Shown here piece after piece: positions 33,405 to 44,989 of a DNA stretch of 64,000 nt. A program made the position numbers and the translations under genes. Every line of letters starts with the position of its first letter. Position 1 is the stretch's first letter. The notes under the pieces are model-generated. The model worked only from the letters and a program-made list of their open reading frames with translations, did not search any database and was not told where the DNA came from. The DNA comes from Hemileia vastatrix. Taxonomy: Eukaryota; Basidiomycota; Pucciniomycetes; Pucciniales; Zaghouaniaceae. Location of the stretch: NCBI GenBank assembly GCA_030280995.1, contig JASXTE010000011.1, forward strand, positions 26,086,817-26,150,816. Direction: 5' to 3'.

Positions 33405-34808
33405 ATGCCTCGTCATCCTAGATCTTCTCAAAGGCAGCCATCACCCAGTTGTTCTTCAATTCCCACTACTTCCTCTTTCCCCCGCTCAGCTGAGAAATCA
33501 AAGACCGTTCAATTAAAAAAAGATGAACATCTCATTCTTATCAACTGGCTGAAAACCAAATCTAACTATGATTCTTGTTTTGGTACTGAGTATGCCACTA
33601 AAGTAGGACGGCCCCCCGCATCAAACGTTAATGGCTATCTTCTAATGGCAAATGAATTACGCAATAAGACCAAGGGAAGGATTGATCTTTTGCCTAAACA
33701 GATGTCTGAACGCTTTAAGCATTACCGAGCAAAATACAAGAAGGCAAAGGCTCTTTCATCTTCCACTGGTTTTGGTATTACCAACAACAATATAACTAAG
33801 GGCATAAAATCCATAGACAATAAAATTGATTCTTTATGTCCTTACTTTAAAGAGATGGATGCCATTTTTGGAGATTGAGCCAATGTTAATCCTGTAAACA
33901 TGTTGGATGGTGAAGATCCTATCTCCAAACATGATGTCGAAGCAAATCTTTTCCCATGCTCTTCCTCCACTCAAGCCTCCCCTCATTTGAATGAGACATA
34001 TCTAAATAGCTTTTCTGTAGATCCTATAGGTGATTTAACCCAACCAAATCTAACTCATGTCTGTTTCTTTTTTCTTTTATTTTATCAATTCTATTTTTTA
34101 TTTACTTATCTTTTTCTTATTTCTTAAAAGGCTGATGAACAAACCCAGAATCCTCAATCAACTGAGTCTGAAGCTACTGACAATGATGAGGAGGAAAATG
34201 CTACGTTGAACAAAAAGAGAAGGGCTTCAACTAGTCTAAATTTCCTCTCCCAAAGAAGACGAAAAAGTGATACTTCATCACAAACACCTTTTTCTTCGAT
34301 GGAACAGTTTTTAGAGAAACGTGATGCTGGTAAGTGATATCATACCTCTTATTACTTTACTCTGCTTTTCTTCTACTTTATGTTAATTTTTATTCTCACT
34401 CTAGAACAAGTGGAAATTGCTAAAGAGACTCTGAGCTTTGAAAAGAAGAAATACGAGCTCTCTTTAAGGAGGGATGACAGAGTACAAGATTTGGAAGAGA
34501 GGAAGTATGAGCTCTCCTTACGGAAGGATGATCGGATCCAAGATTTGGAGGAGAAGAAGTTTGAGCTCTCTTTACAGAAGGATGGTAGGGCCCAAGATTT
34601 GGAGGAGAAGAAGTTTGAGTTAACTCTTAGTATTGAAAAATCCAAAAATAAGGAAAAAACACTCAAGCATCAAAACTTAATGGAACAGATGAAGTATAAG
34701 CATGATCTCCAAGAAAGTTCTAAAAAGAAAGATTTCTTGATCGAATGCATTAAAGCAAACAAATCTGTTGAAGAAATAGAACGTTTAATGAAATTTTTTG
34801 TTGACTAG
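33405..34808 (+). pseudogene. Harbinger-associated Myb/SANT-like DNA-binding protein
   Basis: Three exons: 33405-34058, 34131-34329 and 34405-34808. Phases match for introns GTCTGT...TTAAAAG and GTAAGT...CTCTAG. About 418 codons with one in-frame TGA at 33877-33879, probably a CGA-to-TGA change. The N-terminal part (LKKDEHLILINWLKTKSNYD, GRPPASNVNGY, QMSERFKHYRAKYKKAKAL) has the trihelix/SANT look of the second Harbinger protein, which in that superfamily helps the transposase bind DNA and enter the nucleus. The second exon is acidic and then basic (KKRR, RRRK). The third exon has three 18-residue repeats ending QDLEE, a likely coiled coil for dimerisation. Confidence 0.75.
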
Positions 34809-34949
34809 TTTCTTTTATTTCTTTCACACTTCATGTGTTCATATTTATTTGTACATAAATTTTACAATTATTTTCTGTATTTCTTGAAATATCGTATTTT
34901 AATGTTAAATATTCTTTTTTTAAATAAAATTTTCAAGTCTCCTTTGAAA

Positions 34950-35360
34950 ATTTGACAATCCCCCAAACCTGGATTTTTTTGAAGTAAGGGGTGGGTATCA
35001 CAAAAATTCTTTCATGTCATGAATCTTGAAAGTTTTATATGAAAATTTGGCTTTACTACCCCCTGCATTTTACCGGTATCCCAAAAATTCTTACATGTCA
35101 AGAATTTCACAAGTCTTATAAGAAATTTTGGCACAACCCCCCATGGATTTTATTGAAGTAAGGGACGGGTATCACAAAAATATTTACAAGTCAAAAAAAT
35201 TCTATATCTGTTTAAAAAAATTGGCAATACTCTCCCCTGCATTTTATTGAAGCAAGGGGTGGGTATCACCAAAATTTTTCTAAGTCATCAATTTCACATG
35301 TCAGATTTGAAAATTTGGCGATACCCCCCCCCTGAATTTTATTGAAGTAAGGGGTGGAAG
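34950..35360. repeat. Short tandem repeats inside the Harbinger element
   Basis: The block TTTATTGAAGTAAGGGGTGGG followed by TATCACAAAAATT recurs near 34975, 35150, 35245 and 35336, with related pieces near 35070. Unit length is irregular at about 90-110 bp. Noncoding. Confidence 0.65.
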
Positions 35361-35657
35361 TCATCTAAATTTAATATAATTACATAAATTATTAAATAAA
35401 TATCTAATATATATCAATTTCCCTAGTTTAAAGTAATGACAATCCCTCAAGCCAAAATGCAGACCAAGTCGAGAAACAAAAGTTTGGGACTTTCCACAGG
35501 TATAGGCAAGAGGAACCCCATTAAACAAATAAATGTTATCATGATTACCTGTTATACAACACAAGGTCAATGGCTCATCACATTACTTGAGAAAATTGAT
35601 ATATAAAAAATATTTATTAAAAATTTATGAAAAAATATAAAATTTTCGATGACAACT

Positions 35658-36410
35658 CTAATCCCCATACTTTTTGGATCTAGATAAAGTTTTTTTAAAT
35701 CGAATAACTTTACCTTCTTTCTTTACCTTATTGATTCTTTGTATCAACTTATTACTGATTTGAAATGAGCAACCGAAATGAGTGAAATCTTGACAGGATT
35801 CCAAACCAGGAGGAGCTTTGGTCGTTTGATGATTATCCTTAGAAGAATTCCAAATAGTTTCAATGATACCATTTCCCGAACCAAAATCAATGATGCACCG
35901 GTGGTCTGGAAAATATAAACCATGTCCTTTGATTTTAGCTGGAGATGGTATTGGGTGGCCAGTTATCGGATTGATATATGAGAATATTCAAAAAGTAAGA
36001 AAATTGGCATCATTCCTATTGATATGAATCCTATTGTGGAATCCAGAATGAGTGATAATAACATTAGAAAATCAAAGATATTCATGGCTGATATCTTCCC
36101 ATTTGGAGTCACACCAATTCGGTATTCCAACTTTGGTTGCAAGTTCATGATTTTCTTCAAATGCTTTATTACAGAGCTTGTTGAGTCAAAAAGCAAGAAA
36201 AGAGTCAAAGGAAGGTAGAATGTCCCATAAGCGAAAATCTTCATCTTTTTGAGCTTTAGTGATATTCTTGACCAACGAATATATGCCTATATGATTGAAA
36301 TGCCTAGATAATAATCATATAAGGGTTTCAGAATCCTTATCCTCTAAATATGCAATATAAAAATGTGAAATAAGACAAGTGAAATTTGGAAAAAAGGCTC
36401 AACTTCAAAG
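35658..36410 (-). pseudogene. Tet/JBP-like 2OG-Fe(II) oxygenase remnant in Harbinger
   Basis: Minus-strand reading from about 36410 gives a Tet-like oxygenase with scattered stops. In order: SLVKNITKAQKDEDFRLWDI, LATKVGIPNWCDSKWEDISH, then the core NVIITHSGFHNRIHINRND. The first iron motif H-x-D reads H-I-N. Then come YINPITGHPIPSP, GLYFPDHRCIIDFGSGNG and IIETIWNSSKDNHQT, where the distal His is kept, ending at a TAG at 35658. At least four stops interrupt it, several explicable by G-to-A change. It lies between the Myb gene and the transposase. Tet/JBP genes in basidiomycetes are known to travel with KDZ transposons; here the vehicle would be a Harbinger element. It may instead be an insertion whose borders I cannot see. 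Confidence 0.65.
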
Positions 36411-36680
36411 GTCAAAATCTCAGCAACCACTGAACCTAATTCAAACCTGTTTGTGGGAAATAAAAGATATGCTTTAGTAGAATCTTCAGTTAAAGGACAT
36501 GTGATTTAAATAAACCTAATCCAAATTTGTTACATAAAAAATGAAATAAAAATTTAAATTGGGAAAAAAAAGGCTCAACTTTAACGGTCAATATCTCAGC
36601 AACCACGGAATCAAATTCAAATCTGTTTGCAGGTAATGAAAGGTAGCCTTCAGGAGAATTTTCAGTAAAAAGAAAATTAG
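36390..36680. repeat. Two-copy direct repeat beside the Tet-like remnant
   Basis: GGCTCAACTT...GGTCAA-ATCTCAGCAACCAC, followed by TTCAAA-CTGTTTG, occurs near 36397 and again near 36570, about 170 bp apart. Confidence 0.65.
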
Positions 36681-36699
36681 ATTTGAATAAACCTAACCC

Positions 36700-37547
36700 T
36701 AATTCCGAGTCTGATTTTCAAAATTTTACAAAAACTTGAAAAGTGGTAATGAAGATGAGATCAAAAGGAGTTTTATAAGTTCACTGTTATCCAGATAAGA
36801 GTGATACATATATTTAAGTATGAAGTTTTCATAAAAGGAATGAGATATCATATAGGCATGAAAAAAAGGAGATGAAACTTACCTTGATTGAAAAGTAGGA
36901 AAAATAGAGTGAGAAAGATTGATGTTGGTATTGTGGGGAAATGGAATATGGAGTAAGTGAAATGCATAAAGAATGTGCAATGTATGTGTTTCAATGAAAT
37001 GGAGCAAAAAAAAAGTGAAATAAGGGAAAGGGGGGATAATGACAATGCCAAGGAGGGATGAAGAGTAGGGTGATGGAGCTAAAAAATAAAGTAAAGAGGA
37101 GAGAAAAAAAAGGTTAATTATACCATTGAAATCCAAAATAACCACTTACAAAAAAAATTTAGATAAAAAAATAAAATAAACAGAAAAAAACAAAAAAAAT
37201 TATAATTAGTAATCAAAAAATCAAAAAAAAAGAATAAAATGACTTACCTGGAGAGATGAGATGACAAAATGAATGAAACCAAATTGTTTGAGGGATGTTG
37301 GAGGAGAATAGGAAAAGGATATGAGGGATGAATGAAAAAAAAATCACTGACAAAATATGCAATTTCAGAAAATATGTGATTTCATGTTGAGCTGGTGAAA
37401 GAAAACCAATGAGCCATCCAAAAAAAAGATATTCACCGTAAATTCAAAAAAAAAAAAATGAATATGCAACAAACCAAAATACAAAACCAAGTGATTAAAG
37501 TACACAAAGAGGACATTTGGAAAGTATGAAAACATAAAAATTAAAAA
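36700..37547. other. AT-rich Harbinger interior, no gene recognised
   Basis: Purine-rich on the plus strand. The minus-strand hydrophobic ORFs at 36848-37145 are compositional. No exon can be supported. Confidence 0.5.
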
Positions 37548-38858
37548 TTAAAAGGGTGAAGAGAAATGTTGGAGAGTAATTGGCATTATAATGGGGCGTA
37601 TGCCGGTTGATTGAATGATTTGTGAATCAAGGGAGGGGAGTGCCAGTGGTGGTTCAGGATCATCTTCTTCATAAAGATCATTCCACTCATCCTTTAAATC
37701 AGCTAGAATATTGTGGAGTATTACGCAAGTCAAGATCCAATGATTTGCAGTTTTGATCTTCAATTTTTTTTGAAATTAGATTCTGAGCTCCCAAAGACTA
37801 GAAAATCATCCCTTTAAAATACCTATAGCATGTTCAATTTGTACTCTTGATTGTGCAAGGTGATAATTAAATTTAGTTTTGGGGTCATTTTCTGAATTTG
37901 CACCACAGAAAGCAGGTATAATGTACTTTCCACTTGCATATGCTGACTCTGCAAGGAGGTACTGAGATTCATCAAAGTATGAGTCAGGGGATTGAGAAAT
38001 CCTCATTCTTTGGAAGAAGGAAGAGTCATGACATGATCCAGGGCAGCCACTGTGAAAAGCAATAAATTTTTTATTGACATCGCATACAAGTTGAACAGCA
38101 ATAGAGTATCTAGAAAGAAGATAAAAAGTTAGATTGTGAAAGATGAGAACTTGGAGGAGATTTTGAAGAAACCTTTTTTATGCAATCAAAATAATGGTTG
38201 CCATCATGAGCAGGCTTTTGACTCAAAGGGATGGTTGTGCCATCAACAAAACCTATACAGCCAGGGAAACCTTCAGCTTGCATTACTTGAGAGGATTCAA
38301 GTCGCTGTTCTGGAGTTGGACAAGCAAGAGTTTGAGACTTGAGGGAAAGGATAGCAATCATACAGCGCTTGGTGTATAATATCACGGTACCATATCCTAT
38401 GTTAAAAGATTATCCAAACGTCTTACGGCAGCACCATTTTCATTTCAGCCAAAGCGACATAGAGCAACAGCAAGTTGGATGGCAGGATTAAGCTGTTTGT
38501 TATGAGAATTGTTATGGAAGATAGGATGATCAGAGATGAGTTGATAAAGTTTGAAGAAAGAATTGTAAGAAGTTCTAAAAAGTTGTGTGAAGTTTAAATG
38601 AGGAATGTTGAGAATGGAGGCCAGATCATATCGGGGATCATGATAAAGATTTGGCCCCCTGGTGATGATGTAACGCTTTTTGGAAAGAAAACACATATAA
38701 GCTAAAGCATCTTCCAAATCAGAGTCAGATTTATAGTAAAGAACTAAAAGAAAAGTGATAGCATTCATTGTTGAGTGAAGTAGCTTCCTAGTAGAGAGGT
38801 GTTTCATTGTTGCTGGTGGAAGGGTTATGTGATGAGGGAGGTGGGAATTCACCGCCAA
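37548..38858 (-). pseudogene. PIF/Harbinger DDE transposase, broken
   Basis: In sense order the stretches are: 38858-38445 (N-terminal region ending IQLAVALCRFG); 38385-38110 (FPGCIGFVDGTTIPL, first catalytic Asp, then HYFD); 38060-37806 (QYLLAESAYASGKYIIPAF, where the second Asp is expected but Glu is present, and QSRVQIEHAIGILKG, the third acidic residue); and 37763-37548 (ANHWILTCVILHNILADL). A short intron with a CTTTCTAG acceptor near 38120 is likely. TGA at 38442-38444, TAG at about 38402 and a frame change near 38390 break it. The start codon is uncertain. This is the strand-transfer enzyme of the superfamily; this copy looks inactive. Confidence 0.8.
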
Positions 38859-41800
38859 ATGTGCAGTTGGGGTGTGTAGATAGAAAAAAAACTTAAGTGT
38901 TTGCCACCAAAATTAAGTAGCATAGAGTGAGGAAATACTTAAGGATGGCATCAGCAATTATAAGTCATGTGACTTTCTTAAAAATCCATCATGGATGAGA
39001 TGAGTTTGGGATCAGGAATTAGGAATGGAAATTGGGGTATAAGAGGCGGGATAATGCATTATCGTGGATTTCTTATCCACTAGCCCTGGGGCTAGTGGAT
39101 AAGAATCTTCCGCAATTAATAATGTCTGATCCCGGGAAAAAAAATTCCTGATCCCTAATTGCGGATCCCTGAACATTGATACCCCCTATTAAAAATATAT
39201 ATGGTGACAAAAAATTAATTATAAGATAAATATGAATGATAAAAAAAGTTAAAAACCCAATAGAAATGTGAAAAACCAAAAACTGATGTACTGAACAACA
39301 CTTCCACCCTAGCTACTCTCCATCATAAAAGTTTCCAGCACAAGTTCGGCCAAACTTGTGCTGGACACTTTTGTTCAGGTGCAGTCAGATGGGATCAATT
39401 CTCTCTGTGGAAATTAAATTAAAAAAATGCTAAATAATTACATTAGAAGTAGTTTGGTATGGCTGAATTATCCACCTTGAGTTTTTCCAAACCTCAGGTG
39501 AAAATTTTTTTATCTTTAAAAAAAATTAAATTTTATCAAATTTAGCCCTGATGGCACCCATTTGTTTCAACACCTCTACTGGCTCTTGAAGGCAGGAATT
39601 TTTCTTGAATTTTTCTTTTTCATATTTGATCTCTTTTACTTTACTTTTTTATCACTCATGTTACATTTGGATATTAATTTATAATTTTGGAAAAGAAATC
39701 ATTTTCATATTTTTTTAACATTTTTTAATAATATTATAAAAGGTGTAATATAACATGGCATGCATTTGGCGCACAAGTTTTCTCTGTACTAATAAAATTA
39801 ATAAAATTCTAATGACAAAAAATTAATCAGATAATAAAATATGAATAACACAGAAAGATCAAATACCATCTGACATGTTTTTAAAAAAAAACATTTGCAC
39901 TGAAGAAGACCTGCACCCTAGCTACTCTCCATCATCAAAGTGTCCAGCACAAGTTTGGCCAAACTTGTGCTGGACACTTTTGGTCAGGTGCAGTCAGATG
40001 GGATCAATTCTCTCTATGGAAATGAAAAAAATTATTTGATAAGAAACTTCACTAGATGTAGTTTGATATAGCTGAATTATCCACCTAGAGTTCATCCAAA
40101 CCACAGGTACACAATTTTTTATCTTTAAAAAACAATCAATTAAGTACAATTTATCCCTGATGGCTCTCATTTGCTTCAACATCTCTACTGGCCTTTGATA
40201 TTAGCAATAAGACTTGGATTTCTTTTTTCATATTTGATCGCTTTAAATTAATTTTTTATTCCTCATATTGCTCTTGGATATCAATTAATAAATTTTAAAA
40301 TAAATTATTTTAATATTTTTATACATTTTTTTAATAATTTTATAAAATGTGTAACATCACTCAGTATGCGTTTGGCACACAATTTTTTGCTATACTTATA
40401 TAATTAATAATATAATTAAGACAAAAAATTAATCAAACAATATGTATGAGTGAGGCACAAAGATAAAATACCAGTAGACATGTTTGTAAGAAATACCAGA
40501 TGAAGTGAAGAAAAATTTTACCCCAGCTGCTCTCCATCATAGAAGTGTCCAGCACAAGTTCGGCTGAACTTATGCTGGACACTTTTGGTCATGTGCAGTC
40601 AGATGGGATCAATTCTCTGTATGGCAACAAAAAAATTTTTTTATCAAATTTCACTAGAAGTAGTTTGGTTTAGTGAATCATCCACCTGCTGTTCTGCCCA
40701 ATATCAGGTGTATAATTTTTTATCTTTAAAGAAAAGGTCACTTATTACAATTAAGCCCTGATGGCTCCCATTTGCTTTAACACCTCTACTGGCTCTTGAT
40801 AGCAGGAATTTTACCAGTATTTTTTTCATATTTTAACTCTTTGACTTTTATTTTACTCTTTTATTCCTCTTTTTACTTTCAAATTTCAATTTAATTTTTG
40901 TAAAACTATTCCTTTCCATATTTATTTACATCTATTTTAAAAAATTATTGAAGGTATAACTTCACATGGTATGCATTTGGCACACAAGTTTTTGCTATAC
41001 TAATAACATTAATAATATAATGGTGATAAAATATTAATCGGATGATAAATATGAAAGATACAGACTGATCAAATACCAGTAGACATTTTTATGAGAAATA
41101 CAAGATGAACAAACTGAAGAAAATTTCCACCCAAGCTACTCTCCATCATAAAAGTGTCCAGCACAAGTTCGGCCGAACTTGTGCTGGACACTTTTTGTCA
41201 TGTGCAGTCAGATGGGATCAATTCTCTATATGGCAACAAAAAACATTTTTTTATTAAACTTCACTACAAGCAGTTTTGTTTAGCTGAATCATCCACCTGT
41301 TGTTCTTCCCAACCTCAGGTGTATAATTTTTTATCTTTAAAAAAAAGGTCACTTATTACAATTTAGCCCTGATGGCTCCCATTTTTTTCAACACTTCTAC
41401 TGGCTTTTGAGAGCAAGAATTTTACTAGTATTTTGTTTTTCATAATTGATCTCTTTGAGATTAATTTTACCTTTTTATCCCTCATATTGCTTTTGTATAT
41501 CAATTTATTTTTTTGTAAAACAAATCATTTTCATATTTTTTTTACCTTTATTTAATAATATTATAAAAGGTGTAACATCACCCGGTATGCATTTGGCACA
41601 TGAGTTTTTGCTATACTTATAATATTAAAACATAACGGTGACAAAAAATCAATCAAATGATAAATAAGAGTGAGGCACAAAGATCAAATACCAGTGGACA
41701 TGTTTATAAGAAAAAGCAGATGAACTGAAGAAAAATTCCACCCTAGCTAACCTCCATCATAAAAGTGTCCAGCACAAGTTCGGCCGAACTTGTGCTGGAC

Positions 41801-42451
41801 ACTTTTGGTCACATGCAGTCTGATGTGATCAATTCTCTCTATTGCAATGAAGATGAATTTTTCTTCAATAATTGCACTAGAAGTTGTTTGATATGGCAAA
41901 ATTGTCATCCTGAAGTTTTGGTAAAGCTCCAGTGGATTTTTTTTTATTTTTACAAAAGAGAAATAATAGTCCAAGTTTAGTGCCACTGGTGGGCGTTCAC
42001 CCCATCATGTGTACTTGCTTTTGATGGGAGGAATTTCGCTTTAATTTTTTATTTCATATTTGATCCCTTTAATTTTACCTTTTTATCCCTCATATTGCTT
42101 TTGGATATCAATTTACTTTTTGTAAAACAAATCATTTTCATATTTTTTTACCTTTATTTAATAATATTATAAAAGGTGTAACATCACCCGGTATGCATTT
42201 GGCACACGAGTTTTTGCTATACTTATAATATTAATAACATAATGGTGACGAAAATCAATCAAATGATAAATATGAATGAGGCACAAAGGTCAAATACCAA
42301 TTAATCAATAGTTCTTTTTAATATTATAAATTTTTTGATTAAATAAAATGGTAATAATGAATTATATTTTTCATCCACAATTCCACTCTAATGATTCCCA
42401 CTGCACAAAAAGGGTTCACTTGGTCCTTTCTTTACTGCTTGTGCATATATT

Positions 42452-42651
42452 AGGGGGTATCAATGTTAGAAATTTGTAATTATTTAAAAGGTATTTTATA
42501 ACACAAAAAGAAAGCCAAAAATTTGACATTAATTCTAAGTAAAAAGGTGTTTTTGGGGCACAATATGGCATATCTTAAAAGACAATCATGGTTGATTTGG
42601 TTGAAAAAAGAGGTAATTTGAAATGGAAAAGTTCTAACTTTGATACCCCCT
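42452..42651. mobile_element. 200-bp MITE related to the Harbinger element
   Basis: Ends AGGGGGTATCAATGTTAGAA and, reversed, AGGGGGTATCAAAGTTAGAA, with ATT on both sides (42449-42451, 42652-42654). The first 16 bases are those of the full Harbinger at 33054-39187, so it was probably mobilised by the same transposase. Noncoding; the small ORFs across it are accidental. Confidence 0.88.
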
Positions 42652-43079
42652 ATTTTATTGCCCACAGTACTACAATTTTTTGTAGTGATTATCCCACATC
42701 TGATTCAGGAATATTTTTAAACAATATAAGTTTTTTTTACAAAAGACCTTATCATATCCAATATCCCACAAAAAATACAACCTGTTTTTGTATTAAAGCC
42801 CGTTAATTATTAAGAAATTGTTGAAATAATTAGATTAGACCCTGGCACAGCTAGATCCATACCAACTGACCTAAAGTCTTTTCAATATTGAAAACAATTA
42901 AATAAAATTATGATATCATACTAAATTATGGGCACCAACCATAATTCAGCACTTCTCATTTGCTCTGCTACAAAATGAGTGCATGTAGCATTTTTCTAAC
43001 TTCGGACTGTTTTTCTTCCTTCCCCCACACCTTTAGTCCAGAATGAAAATTTTGTATGAGTTTTGGTCAAAATGGTTTG

Positions 43080-43410
43080 CCAGTGTTATCTGTATGCAAT
43101 ATGAATTCATATTGCATATTTCTATTTATGCATAAAATATACCCGTTAAGCATCATTTTTTTTGCATTTTTCAATCATTATGCATATTTATGCATATTCA
43201 TTATACAGATTTATATGCATATTAATATATTTTATTCATATACGTATATGCACCTTTTCTTGCATATTCAATATGCATATTTTTAATGCATATTCAATAT
43301 GCATATTTTTATGCATATTCAATATGCATATTTTTTATGCATAACCACTATGCATATTTTTTATGCATATTTTTATGCATATTTTTTATGCATATTTATT
43401 CTTCATAGTC
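43080..43410. repeat. TATGCATATT simple repeat
   Basis: Irregular tandem repeat of ATGCATATTTTT/CAATATGCAT words, self-complementary throughout, near the right end of the CACTA-like element. 42655-43080 and 43410-43801 hold no gene. GACAGTTTC/CAACAGTTTC repeats at 43650-43760 look like subterminal repeats. Confidence 0.75.
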
Positions 43411-43804
43411 ATTATGCATACACTTTGGATAGGCAATTCACATCAATTTTTAGCATGCAATAAGTATCCACCATGCAAATTCAAATGCATATGCATCTAT
43501 ATCATACACGCAACATATATTCAAGTTTAATATTTGAATATTAAGGTATGCTAAGTGATGTTGTTCAACCTTTTGCCAAACCTGAGATTAACTGATGTTC
43601 AATGTGGTTCTTAAGCTCTGCTCAAGGAGGGATTTTTCTGGATTCAATCTGTGACAGTTTATTTTTTCAATGTTTTTTCATCAGATTTAAAAACATCTTT
43701 CTGACAGTTTCAGGATTGTTTCCCAACAGTTTCCTGACAAATTCCTAATAGTTTCAAAAAGAGGGAACTGCTAGCAGTTCACCCCAAGATTTCCCGTGGT
43801 GGAT

Positions 43805-43980
43805 GGACTAGCAGATCCCATAAGATTTGAAATTATTCATAAGTATTCAGTTTAGAGTCTTGAAGGACTAACAGATCCAAAAACATAAACTAAATACCTT
43901 GATAGATTCTTGAAAATTAGCCAGTTTAAAGTCTTGAAGGAATAATAGCATATCTTGAGATAGAATCCAACAGATATTGC
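43805..43980 (-). repeat. Hairpin modules of element 2, right part
   Basis: The interrupted module resumes at 43805 and further copies lie near 43850 and 43920 (plus-strand CAGTTTAGAGTCTTGAAGGAC-type). The series corresponds to 13512-14030 of element 1. Confidence 0.75.
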
Positions 43981-44224
43981 ACTCCATAAGACCCTGTTCC
44001 TTAAAAAAATATTAATAAAGTTTATAAAAAAAATAAAACTAACATTATAAAGAGAATTAAAAAATAAAAAATAATTATTACTATTATTATTATTATTTTA
44101 TTTTTTTTGAAATAAAATTTTAAAGTAGAAAATTTTTGAAATAGAAATTATATTATTATAGATTTGAAAATTAAAAATAAAATAAAATAATTTTTAAAGT
44201 TGTTATGAAATTTGAAAGTTAAAA

Positions 44225-44737
44225 TTAAATATATATTAAAGATGCCCCTGGCCATTTGATGAGCTGTACCCCTGACATCATACCCACATCCAAGTGCACC
44301 TTGATGTGGGATAAACAAGAAAAGAAATTGAAAATAAACTTAAATGATTTTTTTAAATTTGAATGACATAATAAACAAAAATAGAAATGATCACTGGGTG
44401 GGCCCCTTCCAATTTTTAAAAATGATTGGAGACCACCAGTGATCATTATCTTTGAGAAAATTAATTTTAGTAATTTTAAAATGAAAATAAAATAAAATTC
44501 CAGCATAAAATTTCAAAAATAAAATTTCATAAATTAAAAATAAAATATAAAAAAATCCTTGAATCTAGCTTCAAATGAGCATAATCAATTGTCATCATGT
44601 TGACACAGTCTATAGTTGTAGTGGACTTCCTATATAACAAAAACAAAGCCAGGATTTAACTTGAAAAAGATAAACTAGAGTAATGAACATTGTGGGGTAA
44701 TAGTGTATAGAGCAGCCAGCCCATCAATTACCTACAA
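44225..44737 (-). other. Structured 3' block of element 2
   Basis: Diverged counterpart of 14466-14932. GATGTGG/CCACATC, GATCACTGGGTGG...CCACCAGTGATC and the TGTATAGAGCAGCCAGCCCATC loop are kept, while flanking sequence differs strongly. A module near 44605 has decayed. 44738-44990 carries weak TTTATACTC/TTCCTCA modules. Confidence 0.6.
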
Positions 44738-44989
44738 ACTTTCCAATACTAAATTTAGAAGGTTCCCCTGTGAACTCTTCTACAAAAAATAATTACATTC
44801 CAGCACAATTCTTCACCATAAAATTTAAGACATTCAAATTTAGTGATCATTAATTTTAATGATAGTTTTTAGTTTATACTCTTTTACGGAGTAAATCATC
44901 TTTAAACAATAGTAAATTAGTATTTCCTCATTTTGGATGAAATCTTTTTAAAAGATGTTAGGTAGTATATTTTTATTTTGGAGTCAGAC

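Larger units (their letters stand above)
33054..39187 (+). mobile_element. PIF/Harbinger DNA transposon
   Basis: 6134 bp with terminal inverted repeats beginning AGGGGGTATCAATGTT (16 identical bases, then GATCCGCAATTA again shared). It is flanked by ATT on both sides (33051-33053, 39188-39190), a 3-bp duplication. Inside: a Myb/SANT-type gene (plus), a Tet-like oxygenase remnant (minus) and a DDE transposase remnant (minus). Subterminal palindromes include ATTAAATTAAT at 33083-33093 and CTTATCCACTAG...CTAGTGGATAAG near 39070-39101. It sits inside one satellite unit. Both transposition genes are broken, so this copy is not autonomous now. Confidence 0.88.
29451..42300. repeat. About 607-bp satellite with long palindromes (array III)
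   Basis: Eleven clear units have palindromes starting near 29537, 30143, 30750, 31363, 31968, 32575, 39328, 39937, 40541, 41150 and 41761. Spacing is 605-613 bp; across the Harbinger insertion it becomes about 616 once 6137 bp are subtracted. Each palindrome is built on AGTGTCCAGCACAAGTT and its complement; those at 41150-41195 and 41761-41806 are perfect over 46 bp. Around it are conserved words (GCAGTCAGATGGGATCAATT, ACATCACCCGGTATGCATTTGG). No ORF is shared by the units. Satellites of this kind could support transposase binding or simply expand by recombination. Confidence 0.88.
27546..43801. mobile_element. 16.3 kb CACTA-like element
   Basis: Terminal inverted repeats: CACCACGGGAAATCTAGGGG at the left, and CACCACGGGAAATCTTGGGG at the right when reversed. 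Each is followed by a subterminal palindrome with GCTAGC (ATTGCTAGCAAT left, AACTGCTAGCAGTT right). It is flanked by GAT on both sides (27543-27545, 43802-43804), the 3-bp duplication typical of CACTA elements. Removing it restores an intact hairpin module of element 2. Without the nested Harbinger it is about 10.1 kb, most of it satellite. No CACTA transposase was found, so it would be non-autonomous. Confidence 0.8.

Noticed and set aside
36848..37145. Two overlapping hydrophobic minus-strand ORFs in Harbinger
   Set aside because: Purine-rich composition on the plus strand produces Leu/Phe/Ser-rich translations on the minus; no family match or splice logic.
38136..38379. Plus-strand ORFs over the transposase region
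   Set aside because: Antisense to the recognisable DDE transposase fragments.
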